From the NCBI GenBank assembly GCA_963383645.1, contig OY726571.1, positions 84,010,619 through 84,074,618 on the forward strand: a stretch of DNA of 64,000 bases, written 5' to 3'. Each line of letters begins with the position of its first letter. Within the stretch, counting starts at the first letter, position 1. Positions 42,601 through 54,093 of this stretch are shown here, piece after piece. The notes below the pieces were generated by a model. It ran no database searches, was not told where the DNA came from, and saw nothing but the letters and a program-made list of their open reading frames with translations. The DNA comes from Muscardinus avellanarius (taxonomy: Eukaryota > Chordata > Mammalia > Rodentia > Gliridae). Both the position numbers and the translations under genes were made by a program.

Positions 42601-43700
42601 ATCCCCAACCACTGTAATATGACCTTCACATCTTGCTTCTCAAGCAAAATAGTGTATACATGTGGCCCTGGCCAGGTGACTGTGGGCAGATAGGGTTCGA
42701 AGCTGTTGAAAATGACTACTCCAACTCTGTTCCAGGTGTCTTCTTACAGGTCCTTTCTCCAAAGGATGTGTAAATCCATGCATGAGATGAGCTTGCCCTC
42801 CAGGGAGTGGGGACAGCTCCTCACTGCCTCTAGTGCCTCTCAGAGGTACTGCTAGAGTTCGCCAGTCACTACAGCCCACGTAGGGCGAGAGCCCGCAGCC
42901 ATCCAGGATAAGGAGCTAACACTTTGTTTGAACGGGAGAAATAATTTCAAATTTAGAAATCTGCGCTTTTTCTATCTCTGTATGCCTGCCAACTATTTCG
43001 ATGAAAAATGGACAAGCCGCTTGAAAAAGATGGCCTGCGCCATGTGACCTAGACGAAGCGGTAAACGGGGACAGTTATCCCAAATCTCCCTCATACACAT
43101 TCTGGAGCCCAGAAAACAAAAAAAAATCGGCCAACAGACTAACATCTGAGGGCGACACTGAACAAGAAAAGCAGTCAGCGGCGCGGCGCCGGCAGGCACA
43201 GGTGTGGAGCGGGGAGCAGGAGGCCTGAAGGCGGCAGTAGCTGAGAACCGGCTGGGTGAGGTCTGGTCGCGCCAGGCCCGCACCGTGCAGGACCCATGAG
43301 AACTCGGGAGGCTGTGAGTGTTATTCTAATCGTCACTAGAAACAAGTGGAAGGTGCTAAGTAGGAGAGAATTGTGAATGGATTCGTGATTCAAACCCACG
43401 TGGCCACCGCGTCATATGATGGACCCTAAAGGACAACAGTGGGAGAAGGAGCCCGGCTAGGGTGCCTTTAGGACTGTTTAGCAGTGTAGACGAGAGGGCA
43501 CCGCAAGAAGAGAGCAGATTTGGGGTGCATTTTGGAGGCAGAATGTGTGGGATTTGCTGCAGGAAGGGACGAGAATAAATGGACCTTTCAGTGAGAGAGT
43601 TTCAGATGCAACTAAGGGTAACATAAGCAGAGGAGAAATCATGATGGATTTTAATCCCACACACCAGACAACTGAGAGATGATTGCTTTAGCTCACCACC
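42601..43700. other. Unique intronic sequence with a CpG-rich core
   Basis: No gene or transposon. At 43168-43290 there is a cluster of CpG (GCGGCGCGGCGCCGGCAGGC and further CGCG/CCGG sites), unusual for this intron. The minus-strand frames over it are proline/alanine-rich and probably an effect of composition. Confidence 0.4.
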
Positions 43701-43707
43701 TCTCCTC

Positions 43708-43784
43708 TGAGTGGCCGTAGCCAGGTCGCGCTGTGTCTTCACCTCTCACCTGAGTGGCCGTAGCCAGGTCGCGCCGTGTCTTCA
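43708..43784 (+). repeat. 43-bp direct duplication
   Basis: TGAGTGGCCGTAGCCAGGTC at 43708 recurs at 43751, and the match continues through GCGC(T/C)GTGTCTTCA with one mismatch. Short spacing and near identity indicate a recent local duplication. Confidence 0.92.
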
Positions 43785-43910
43785 ACTTCCTCTTTTGCAA
43801 AAGGCTCATAATTAACGTCCCCCTTGGGGACCGGTGGGAGAATTAAATGATAAAACCATATTAAAGAGTGGAGAACAACACCTAGCAAATAGTCAGTGCA
43901 CACTGTATAT
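43785..43910 (+). repeat. MIR-like ancient SINE
   Basis: AACTTCCTCTTTTGCAAAAG, GGGAGAATTAAATGATAAAA and CCTAGCAAATAGTCAGTGC fit the second half of MIR. Confidence 0.6.
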
Positions 43911-43952
43911 GATTTATTTTCTCCTTTGTAAAACGACACCAAAAATTTTAAA

Positions 43953-44050
43953 GGGCTGGGGCTGTAATTCAGTGGTAGAGTACTTATTAGCATTTGTGAG
44001 GCCCTGGGTTCAATTCCTAGTTAAAAAAAAAAATAGAAAGAAAAAGAAAA
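43953..44050 (+). repeat. ID-like SINE
   Basis: GGGCTGGGGCTGTAATTCAG, TGGTAGAGTACTTATTAGC, GAGGCCCTGGGTTCAATTCC and an A-rich tail. Confidence 0.82.
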
Positions 44051-44481
44051 AGTTGATTATTAGTAAAAGTTCTTTGTCAATCTGCATATATTCTCAGTAG
44101 ATTTCTGTTATAGAAACAGATAGCTAAACTTTAGTAGGTGGCCTAGATAACCTGTTGACAGCTGGCCCTAACACAAGGGGGCTAAAAGAGTGCTTCAGTC
44201 AAGTTGCAGAGACAACTAAGGAGTGTGTCAGCTTTTGGCAACAGAACCAGGGAGACAGATGGTATGAGGATGTCTGGGCTTCCCATCTGACCCCCGACCG
44301 TCCACTAAGGTGAGTGGTAACGGTTACCTGTTCACTCCTGTAGTGCTGCCCAGTAAAACTGGTGGGGTGACGAGAAGGTTCTGTCTTGTGCTTCCTAAAA
44401 TTGCAGCCACCGGTACGTGTAGTCATTGAGCCCCTGGAATACGAAAAGTACAGTAGAAGAACGGAGTTTTAAATTTAATGT
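44051..44481. other. Unique intronic sequence
   Basis: No gene or repeat recognised. Confidence 0.3.
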
Positions 44482-44674
44482 GCCGGGCGTGGTGGTGCAC
44501 GCTTGTAATCCCAGCATTCGGGAGACTGAGACTGGAGGATCACAGTTCGCGGACAGCCTCAGCTACTAAGTGAGGCCCTCCGCAACTCAGTGAGACCCTG
44601 TTTCAAAATAATAAAAAATTAGGCAAGGGGGTGTGGCTCGGCGGTTGACTGCCTCTGGGTTCCAGCCCCCAAAA

Positions 44675-44716
<42 letters not shown>
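44482..44716 (+). repeat. B1-dID type SINE with (AAAT)n tail
   Basis: GCCGGGCGTGGTGGTGCACG to GGTTCCAGCCCCCAAAATA, then about 40 bases of AAAT. TTTAATGT occurs on both sides (44474-44481 and 44718-44725). B subfamily head (GTTCGCGGACAGCC). Confidence 0.93.
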
Positions 44717-44720
<4 letters not shown>

Positions 44721-45010
44721 TAATGTAACTTTAGTTAAAGCAACCACAGGCTACCGCGTTGCAGAGCTCAGCCCCAGAAGGTAAGCTCTGTAGATGCGGG
44801 GACCTCGTCTCCTGTTACGGACCTAAATGCCTAAACGGCACTTAGCATAGAAGCAATAGTTGACAGAGATTTGTAGAATGAGTGAAACGATGGCCTTTAA
44901 ACATAAAAAAATTTATGCAGGAAAACAGTATCTGTAAATAAGAGAGGAATGAGAGGACTCTGACAAAGATGGGGGAGGGACTCTGACAAAGATGGGGCAG
45001 GGGAAAGCAC
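44717..45010. other. Unique intronic sequence with short duplication
   Basis: GACTCTGACAAAGATGGGG occurs twice in tandem at 44957 and 44980. A weak MIR/L2-like text (CTTAGCATAGAAGCAATAG) at about 44841. Confidence 0.35.
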
Positions 45011-45225
45011 TTTTTTCTTTTTTTCAGTACTGGGAATTGAACCCAGGGTCGTTTTTACCTCTGAGCTACACCCCCAGCCCTATATTTAATTCTTTATTTT
45101 GAAACAGAGTCTCACTAAGTTGTAGAGGGCCTCACTAAGCAGCTGAGGCTGGCTGGGAACCTGCAATCCTCCTGTCTCAGCCTCCCAAGTACTGGGATTA
45201 CAAGTGTGTGGTACACCGCCTGGCT
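45011..45225 (-). repeat. B1-dID type SINE, B subfamily
   Basis: GTACTGGGAATTGAACCCAG to GTACACCGCCTGGC. Flanks AGGGGAAAGCACTT and TTAGGAAATCACTT may be a decayed target duplication. Confidence 0.88.
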
Positions 45226-45454
45226 TAGGAAATCACTTCTAACTTCCACCTACAGGAAGACCAACACAAAGATGACCAGGAAACTGACCTTGGTTAGGAC
45301 CGGTCTATAGCTCTGGAGGTAGGAACTTGATACATGATGTATGATGTGCTTAGGGAAATGCTGTGCGGGATAAATCCATCAAAACAAAGACAACCTAAGA
45401 TATTAGTTTTGTAGCTGCCTCAACCAAATTTCTTTAAGAATGTAAGTCATTTAA

Positions 45455-45527
45455 ACTAGGGATATAGTTCAGTGGTAGAACACTTGCCTAGCATGCATGG
45501 GACCCTGGGTTTGATCCCCAACACACT

Positions 45528-45560
<33 letters not shown>

Positions 45561-45569
45561 ACACACACG
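45455..45569 (+). repeat. ID-like SINE followed by (CA)n
   Basis: ACTAGGGATATAGTTCAGTG, GTAGAACACTTGCCTAGC, ATGCATGGGACCCTGGG, TTTGATCCCCAACACACTC, then CA repeats to 45569. The best-kept ID-like copy here, with both internal promoter boxes recognisable. Confidence 0.88.
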
Positions 45570-47392
45570 TCATTCCAATTAAGGAAGTTTTGAAAGGTTG
45601 TTGAAAGATACCTCAACTTAAAGTGGGGAAAATCATACCTCCTAACCCCCCAAAAATGTTAAATGCAGATGGCTGTTGATCCAAAATAATTTTATCTTAG
45701 TGATAATTTTTATTCTTATCAAAGCATTTGCCTTTCTAAGAAGTAATGTGATCATTTAAACTTTTTTATTCCTGGACTATTGTGAAGATATTTCCCCTAT
45801 CAACCTGTAAACCTCTACCTCACCACCTGGTTTTCTACCGAAATATACCCATCTACAATGAAAATTTGTGTTGGGTTCGATGTAAAACACTTTTAGTTCT
45901 GTGGTGTATACAAGTTATAAGCCATTTCAAAAGCACAGCTTATTTTGAACTAAACCACTTTCTCCAACTCATTCCAGAGAACATTGTTTTAAAAGTCCTT
46001 TTAAAAAAAGTCTTGACACATAAAACAAAAATCATGGCCTAAATGTCACAACAGTATTCACACCGGGCTTTCACAGTGAGCCTACTGTACTATGTCTAAA
46101 GAAACTTGGCATTTGGTCCAAGAACAAGTCAATAACAGGAACTCAATCATAAATGCCCTGGTTTCCTGCTAATGCAGGACTCTCAGCTGCCGCCTCGCAC
46201 TAGGCACAGGTTTAAATAACAGCTGGCAGCAAAGCCTGACGGGGAAGGTGGTATTATTTTTAAATTGAGGAATTGTTTTTTATGAATTTCGTTCCCCCTC
46301 CCAATTTGACCATCATTTCTCATTTCAAAATTGAATAAATGTCTTCAAAGTGACAGGAAAAACTATATTGAATCAATACACGTTAGCTCCCCCCAGCCCC
46401 CAGTGGCCTAAAATAACTCCAGTACATAAGCATCAGCCTTTTATTAATTGGACAAGCCTTCAAAAATGAGGAAAAGTAATTTATGTTGGCAATTTGATTA
46501 ACAGGCTTCCTATGAACACACATTCCTATAAAGTTAACAAGTATGAACCATTCAAGACACACCAAGAAACGTTCTTAGAAACCTTTCAAACGAAAATAAA
46601 GCAGAATACTCATGGCAAAGGGGGTGCACAGCCCCCATCCAGGCGCCTTTCTTACTTGACTCAGTGACTTTCTGCAGACCCTGTCAAATGCACGAGGCCA
46701 GACTTGCTTCTCCCCAGCCATGGCCGCCATCTGGGGACCTTATTTGCTCCCTCCTCGGCTCTAGCCTCTCTGTCTGCTTCGATCGGGAACCAAGGGCATG
46801 GCTCACCTCGGTTAGAGCAGGAGGGATTTCTGAGCACAAGCAAGAGGATACTCCACCGAGGCAAACCACAGTGAGCTTGGTGCGTGTCAGATTCTGCGGC
46901 TCTTTTTGGGTCCCCCTCCTTGTGCCAGGACACAGGCCAAAGGTCTCGTTGCCAAGCCTGTAGCTGCCATGACTGTTCCTGGCTTATCTGGCTTCTCTCA
47001 GCTCGCTCCTTTCTCAATCCCACAAACTAAGGTGCACAGGGACTAGAGAGATGTAGCTGAATAGATGTTTCAGTTGAAACCGGACATTCAAGTGATCCCT
47101 GTCAGAAGAACCTGTATCTTGTGAGAGAGATAGAAAGAGAAAATAAATGTTATTTTGCTAAGTCCACATTTAAGTCACCCAGAGCCAGCCAGGCAGGTGC
47201 AGCTCTACTTTTCTCATAATGTAATTACTTAATATAAGGTTATGTTTACCAACAACAATACTAAAGGCTGATCGAGGTAGTATTGGTGAGTACTCCATTG
47301 TAGGTATTGAACTGAGCATGCACAAACATGATTGCCGTTCAAGTGTTTCTCCCCCTAAAACTTTCTATAAGTTTTAGTTAAGAGCTTTTAGA
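45570..47392. other. Repeat-poor intronic island
   Basis: About 1.8 kb with no SINE, LINE or LTR recognised. The frames at 46661-47023 (both strands) have no known domain. Candidate regulatory sequence by default only. Confidence 0.4.
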
Positions 47393-47611
47393 GCCGGTGT
47401 GGTGGCACGTGCTTGTAATCCCAGCATTTGGGAGGCAGAGACAGGAGGATCGCGGTTCACGGACAGCCTCAGCTACTTAGTGAGGCCCTCGGCAACTCAG
47501 TCAGACCCTGTTTCAAAATAAAGGATAAGAAATAGGGCTGAGGGTGTAGCTTGGAGGTAGAATGCCCCTGGGTTTCATCCCCAGTACCACAAAAAAAGAA
47601 AAAAAGAAAAG
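47393..47611 (+). repeat. B1-dID type SINE, B subfamily
   Basis: GAGCCGGTGTGGTGGCACG to GGGTTTCATCCCCAGTACC and an A-rich tail. Confidence 0.93.
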
Positions 47612-48244
47612 GATTTTTTTTGAGAAAGAATGGCTTCTTTCATTCTTAAAATACTGAACTGTCTTCTGTGTGGTCCTCGTCTCAGGTTAGTCCTGCTGCT
47701 GCATTGAAACATCTGTAGTGAGTGGAGCGGTAAAGGGCACCTTGGTCTCCACACATGGACCACATACAGCCAAGGATGTCTCCTGAGGAATAGTTTCATG
47801 AGATCAGCGCTGCTAATTGTCACATGAAATGTTAGGCAGATTATCTTGAGTACTTGCTTATGGTTAGCATGAAAGTACTCTTGTGACCAGAGGAGGCACT
47901 GCATGCCTGGGGGCAGGAGGCAGAGGAAATCACCACCTTCCGCCCAGTTGTCCTGTGCACCTAAAACTGCTCTAAAAAAAATAAAGCCTGTTAAAATTTA
48001 AAAATGAAATTCCTACTCAGTGAGTGGGAATTTGTTTTGTTCATATATATATTAGGTTAAACCATAGGAATTTACCATAGCCAGCCATTTCAGCCCCATA
48101 AAAATGATAACATCATGTAAAATGCCATTTTAAGACTTCAGGTAGTTGCTCTTATGTTCACTCTTTTAAGAATTTGCCCAGCTCTAATTTGAAATATCAG
48201 GGTGGGCTATGGCCAGGTCTGCTGGTGGTCTGAGGCCAAACTCA
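47612..48244. other. Unique intronic sequence
   Basis: No gene or repeat recognised. Confidence 0.3.
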
Positions 48245-49036
48245 AAACCTAGAACACACCCCAATCAGAGTGGCAAGCATAAAGAAATCAAATAATAACA
48301 AATGCTGGTGATGATGTGGGGAAAGAGGAACTCTTTTACACTGTTGGTGGGAGTGCAAACTAGTTCAGCCGTTATGGAAATCAGTGTGGAGATTCCTTAG
48401 AAAACTGGGAATAGATCTACTATATGATCTGGCTATACCACTCCTGGGTATTTTTCCAAAGGGGTTGAAATCAGAGAACTACAGTAACATATGCATACCT
48501 ATGTTCATAGCAGCACAATTCGTAATAGCCAAAATATGGAGCAAGTCTAGGTCTCCATCAACAGATGAATGGATTGCAAAATTATGGGAAATACATGGAA
48601 TGGAATTGTACTCAGCTATAAAGAAGAACAAAATCATGCCATTTGCAAGAAGATGGAAAGTCCCGGAGAACATGATGTTAAGTGAGATCAGCCAAGCACA
48701 GAAAGAGAAGGGACATATGTTTCCTCCAATGTGCCCAAACTAGGGAGCATTGGGGACACCAGAGGGACTCCAGATAATGGAGGGGAAACCTCAGCAAAGC
48801 TAGAATGGAAGGGTAGGAGAGGAAGAAGGCTGAGGTTGATTATTGGAGGAGCTCCATCCGAATATGTGTAAAAGTATGAATATAGTATGGTCAACCTGGA
48901 CACTCATCATTGCATTGGTGGGAGGGGGGAAGGGGAGCTGGGTAGGAGGGGAGAGGGCACCAAGCACAGTAAATGTGTACCATTTTCGATATGTTCCACA
49001 TATAAATGAAATTTAAAAAAAGAAACCTAGAACACA
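48245..49036 (+). mobile_element. 5'-truncated L1 with perfect target-site duplication
   Basis: AAACCTAGAACACA (14 bp) occurs at 48245-48258 and 49023-49036. Between them lies the C-terminal end of L1 ORF2 and a short 3' UTR ending in an A-run at 49014-49021. The frame from 48384 to 48743 is open through IPLLGIFPKGL and ELYSAIKKNKIMPFARRW to its natural stop, while the upstream cysteine-rich part has stops. Truncated at about 0.76 kb, so it cannot move. The undamaged duplication marks it as fairly young. Confidence 0.93.
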
Positions 49037-49278
49037 GGGTTACAGAACTGTGGAGCCGTGTGGAGTCCTTGTATGGCATTAGACTTGGACTCTACAGAAG
49101 CATCTCCCCAGCTTGGAATATAATAGAGGCATTGGCTATGGGTTCATGTATGTCTGGACTTCTTTTCCCTGCAGGCTGTGCTGACTGGAGAACCCCAGGA
49201 GTACTTTTGGGAAGTACTGGAAGTACCGAGGAGCTGTGTGTACCCCCTGGGTACACTCGCCTCTTCCATGACTCAGTG

Positions 49279-49311
<33 letters not shown>

Positions 49312-49848
49312 CATTACTTGACTTATTTCAGGATCTGTTGTGTACAATCCCCTTGTGAGAAAGGTTATCAAGTCTTTTTGATGAAATCACCTAATTGGAA
49401 ATGTTCTTCTCTATGCCGGGTAATAATCTTTATTTTGAGGTCTACTTTGATATTAATTAGCCACTCAGTTTTCTTAGAGTGTTTGCACATCAGAATTGTT
49501 ATTGATTGTAAAAGGGCACCAGTAGCTTAATCTAGTCATTTAGATGTTAGGTCCCTGAGAAATCTTAGCTATTTGAGACATGGCTTGTTAATGATTAAGT
49601 AAATAAATAAATAAATAAATAAATAAAGCCATCTAGTGATTAAAATCCATGCTTTCTCCCCCAGGCTCTTAGTGCATAGCCAGATCCTCCCTCTGCTGCC
49701 GGGATTCCTAATTGACCATCCTGCCTTTCCCCTTGCCTCACAGACTCCCTTGTCAAAGGCCAATGTGACCTTTTAAGTGTAAGCAGGGTTCTAGCATCCT
49801 CTCCCCCAAACTGTCCAGTGACTTCTCATCTCACCGAGATCATGGTGC
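49037..49848. other. Unique intronic sequence with microsatellites
   Basis: (ATT)n at 49279-49312 and (AAAT)n at 49601-49626. No gene; the plus frame at 49006-49530 reads through the ATT repeat and is rejected. Confidence 0.4.
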
Positions 49849-50062
49849 TAAGCATGGTGGTGCACGCTTGTAATCCCAGCATTTGGGAGGCTGAGACAGG
49901 AGGATTGTGTTTCGAGATTGGCCTCAGCTGCTTGGTGAGGCCCTTCACAACTCAGTGAGACCCTGTTTGAAAATAAAGAATAAAAAATTAGGGCTGGGGG
50001 TGTAGCTCAAAGCTAGAGTGCCATTGGGTTCCATCCCGAGTACTGAAAAAAAAAAAAAAAAA
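49849..50062 (+). repeat. B1-dID type SINE, B subfamily
   Basis: CTAAGCATGGTGGTGCACGC to GGTTCCATCCCGAGTACTG and an 18-base A-run. Confidence 0.92.
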
Positions 50063-51938
50063 GAATTTAAAAAAAGGCAACGTTGTCCCTGCAGTCTGGA
50101 GAACCCCTCAGACAGTGGCTCCTGCCCTGTTGAACTCGCTTTCTTGCTGTTCTCTCTCTGTTCTCAGTCACCCTGGCCCCCAACCAGTCTGTGAACACAT
50201 CAGGAGAGGCTCAAGGCCCACACCCTGCCAGATGCATCCACCCGCCTCTCTCCCTTCGTGACTCCGCTAGGATGCCGCCTTCTCTGGAGGCCCTTAGAAC
50301 TTCAATCTTCTCTGCTCCTTCACAGTGACTTTTCTCTATAGCCTTTGGTTGCCTGGCATGTGTTTTTGTGTCTTGTCTGTCTCCCTAGTGTAGAGTGTAA
50401 ATTTCTCAGAAGAGAGACTGATGTGTTTATGGCTGGACGTGCCACTGTCCAACAGTATCTGACAGACAATCTGTATCTGTTTAATAAATGAATATATTCT
50501 AGAGTGACTTTTACCTGGGCTAAAGTTTCCAAGTGTAAGCCTTCCTGTGTATCACAGGGAGTCCCTTAACAGTTGTAACCTGCTGTGGGGTTTTTACCCT
50601 TTATATTCTGGAAGTCCTTAATTCTTCAACTTTCCTTTATTTTTTGTGGAACAAACATTTCTTCATGTGCTTTGGATCTGGTGCCCTTTGTAGGTACTGC
50701 TAAAGATTGGTTAACAAACGAGTAAGAGTCTTGCTATTAGGAGTTTGCCCTTGAATAAAGAAGATTGACACAAATGAAGATAATATCAATAAAATATAGA
50801 CACCACGACAATAATTTTGGGAATAGAGATTGGATTGACGTGAGGCCAGAGTATTACTGCATCCGACTGTTAGTGAGAAGGCTACCTGGGTATCCAGAAG
50901 CTGGGGGTGGAGGGAATAAGCCAGCTGCCTGGAGGAGGTGTACAGGGCAGTGAGAACGCTGGGGAGCAGGTTGTGTTCTGAGAACACGAAGGCCCAAGTG
51001 GGGTCTTGGCGGAGGAGCCGGCGAGTGGGGAGGGCAGGCAGACAGGAGAGAGAAGGAGCCATTTCAGTGAGGAAGTAAGGCGGGGAATGGTCGTGCTGGA
51101 TTTTGTAGGTTGTGGTATCAGGTTCACATTTTATTCCTGTTGAAATGGAAAGCCAACGGAGCAACCCCTGATGGATATTTTTATAAAGATCTCGGCTGCT
51201 CGGAGCTGTCAGGTCACAGAGTAAACTGATTTGGGGTCTCTGGTAAGGTCTAACAGAGATTTTAGTATACTACTTAGTTTTTTATTGCCATCCATAAAAC
51301 TAAGATCTTTCATTAAATGGTTTTTAGGAAAAATCTCAATTATTGAATGAATGACAACGTGTTGTGGATGCGAAGGTGAAAAACTGAAAGTAAATTCGTT
51401 TAAATATTTTTTTTACCATTATGACCAATAAGAAATGAACAATGTTAGATTATAAAACCTGTAATGTGAAGTAGGAAATTGCCTTTTCCAATATTATAGG
51501 GTAGGGAAATGAGTAGATGGTTGGGAATTAGAGATTCAACCTTATGAATAAGGATACTGTGTTCTCTCTCGAGGGTCTTAGGAGCCTGGTAGGTTAGCAA
51601 AGCCATTTTTCTAAGGCTTTGTAAGTTATCTCTTTTCTGCCCTTCCCGTTCTATTCAAGAACAGTTTTAGAGCTGGGCCAGAGTTACTTTATCGTCTAGT
51701 GTACTTTCATGGCATCGGACCCATGGTCTCTCTACCCTTTCTGTTCCAGACATCATAAAGTTCAAAATGCTTAGTTTTTCTTCAACTTGAGAAGTCTTGT
51801 GGTATAGAAGTTATAGCGGTTTTAACATCTTCCAGTTTCACAGAGTCAAGACTTTTGTATTCCATAAAATGCCTTATTTATAGTGGTAAAATGAAAATTG
51901 TCTTAGTCCTTAGTCCTCAGCTTTCTTTGTTTTCTAGT
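50063..51938. other. Repeat-poor intronic island
   Basis: About 1.9 kb. The first 400 bases may hold a diverged L2/MIR-like end (TTTAATAAATGAATATATTC at 50478). The minus frame at 50700-51164 (154 residues) has no recognised domain. Otherwise nothing. Confidence 0.35.
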
Positions 51939-52159
51939 TTTTTTTTTTTTTTTTCCCCCAGTACTGGGGATGGAACCCAGGTGCATTCTACTTCTGAGCT
52001 ACACCCCGTCCTATTTTTTTATTAGTTTTATTTTTTGAAACAGAGTCTCACTGAGTTGCAAAAGGCCTCGCTAAGTAGCTGAGGCTGTCCATGAACCGCA
52101 ATCCTTTGGTCTCAGCCTCCCACATACTGGGATTACAAGCCTGCGCCACCACGTCTGGC
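51939..52159 (-). repeat. B1-dID type SINE, B subfamily
   Basis: Flanked by TGTTTTCTAG (51929-51938) and TGTTTCCTAG (52160-52169). Poly-T, ACCCAGGTGCATTCTACTTC, head ending CCACCACGTCTGGC. Confidence 0.93.
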
Positions 52160-52604
52160 TGTTTCCTAGATTCTTGTCTTGATGTTTCTAATCCAGTGAT
52201 GGCTGGAACATGACTGAAGAGTCCTAACATGCTCTCATGTTTTAGAAAAAAAAGAATGAAATTGATGTCATTGAAGGGTATACAGAGTACAGTGGTATAT
52301 GGCGAGACCCTTGAAACTCCTCAATATTTTGAATCTATTTCAATTTCTAATAGATATTTGTTTCCTACCATGAGTCAGGCAGTGATGATACATGAAATGC
52401 CTGTTAGCAAAACAGCCTTTCGTTCAGGAATGACATGTATTTGTATAAGGCCACCTGAATATACATATGCATATAGCTATCCAGATTGCCCATCCAGGAC
52501 AGGGAGTTTACCCCTTAGCTGCTGGTGCAAGCTGGGCATTCTCTGTTCTCTCTGGTTCTCAGTGTCTGCCTCCAGTGCTGACTGTTTCTTTGAGCAGTGA
52601 ATTC

Positions 52605-52970
52605 CACATACCTTCCTATTGTTTGCTCCTAGGCTCTGCGAAGTGATGCACGTTATCCCCATGTTACATACACAGACAAAAATAATCAGAAAGGTTACAG
52701 CTGGGATTTTAACTCAAGCAATTTTTTTTTTTTGGGGTACTGGGGATGGAACCCAGGGACATTTTACCTCTGAGTGACACCTCCAGCAGCCCTATTTTTT
52801 ATTCTTTATTTTGAAACAGGGTCTCCCTGAGTTGCCAAAGGCCTCACTAAGTCGCTAAAGCTGCCCGTGAACCATGATCCTTCCTGTCTCAGCCTCTCAG
52901 ATGCTGGGATGACAAGTGTGCGCCACCACGTTCGGCTGAACCCAAGCCTTTTGACTCAGGTGTGTCTTAA
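52605..52970 (-). repeat. MIR-like element split by a SINE
   Basis: Reversed MIR text (CATGTTACATACACAGAC, AAAGGTTACAGCTGGGATTT) at 52605-52720 continues after the SINE as AACCCAAGCCTTTTGACTC at 52938-52960. Confidence 0.7.
52721..52937 (-). repeat. B1-dID type SINE inside MIR
   Basis: Flanks AACTCAAGC (52711) and AACCCAAGC (52938) are the target duplication. GGTACTGGGGATGGAACCC to CCACCACGTTCGGC. B subfamily. Confidence 0.92.
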
Positions 52971-53969
52971 CTCCCACCGAAACTTGGGCTGTCTCTCAAT
53001 CCCAACGTTTGGAGAATGAGATCGACTGTGGCCTCGCCACGTGGCCTCTACGGTGGCCCACTGTAGGAAGAATGGCTGACTGAAGTGTGGCAAATGGAAG
53101 CCATGCTACCCTGTTAAGAGTGTTTCAAGGAAATGAGACACTTTGGTTTGCACGGGGTTGGGAGGGGGAATGTCCAGCCCAGCCTGTGTCTTGCTTTTCG
53201 GGTTGTTCATGGCAAAACTCCAACCTCAGAGCTTCTCTAGCCACCGGGCTGGCTCTCCCATGGAGGCGCACAGTGCGGAGCGAGGCAGGCCCTTTTATGG
53301 GGAATGTCATCATTTTTATAGACCTGGCCCTTGCCGTCCTCAGGTTTAGCAACTTACCGGAGACCACACAGAGAGCGGAGCTGCAGGAACAGCTGGCAAC
53401 AACGCCTCCTCCTCCCAGCCAAATGGTCTTTCCCTGAAACTATCTACCTTCCCCAGGAAGGCAGGCTTTTAATAGCATCGAGCCTCCACTGAGAACCTGG
53501 GCCAGGGGATGAATAGAGACATCCTTTGAAGCCTCTTCGCACTCAGTGTTTCCACTGAGTGAGGATGAGTCAGGGACACCGAGCGCTTTCACAGGAGGGT
53601 GGAGGAGAGTCTCCGGCAGCCATGCCAGGCACAGCCAGTAAGAGGCCGTCATTGTAAGGGACATGCAAGTTTGCTGATCCCGTTTCTTAACTGTGGAGTT
53701 CATTGCTTCTTCATGGAAGAGATTACGCGTGGAAACTTAGAGTAGGAAGTGGCCTCTTCTAGGTAGGGTGTGGACCTTTTACATTTTATGTAATCGTCAA
53801 CCACCACCATCCTCCCTAGAATCTCTATGGCTTTTGTTGAAGCCACTCTGGCTGCGAGGCTGGTATGCTCCGGATATATTCTGATTTTATAAACGTTTGA
53901 TCGCTCCAAGACTCAACTGTTCCTCTGGGAATTCTGTCAAGGGGCATCATTTTTATTTTCTTAAATTTA
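52971..53969. other. Unique intronic sequence
   Basis: No gene or repeat recognised; open frames at 53087-53703 show no domain. Confidence 0.3.
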
Positions 53970-54093
53970 AGTTTGAGACAAGATATTGCTGTCCCCCCCA
54001 CCCCCCAAGCTGGTCTCGAAATCCTGGATCAAGCAGTTCCCCTCAGCTTCCCTAGTAGCTGGGACTGCAGGGTGTGGGCCCCCATGCCTGGCT
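53970..54093 (-). repeat. B1-like monomer, minus strand
   Basis: TTGAGACAAGATATTGCTG, AAGCTGGTCTCGAAATCCTG, CCTAGTAGCTGGGACTGCAG and CCCATGCCTGGC follow a reversed B1/7SL-derived monomer without an ID-like tail. Confidence 0.75.

Noticed and set aside
45455..45530. Possible tRNA gene
   Set aside because: Has tRNA-like promoter boxes but lacks a full cloverleaf and ends in a repeat tail; it is an ID-like SINE.
49006..49530. 174-residue plus-strand open frame with a tyrosine run
   Set aside because: The tyrosines are translated (ATT)n; starts in the L1 tail; no domain.
50700..51164. 154-residue minus-strand open frame
   Set aside because: No recognised domain and no promoter or splice support; length is within chance for this composition.
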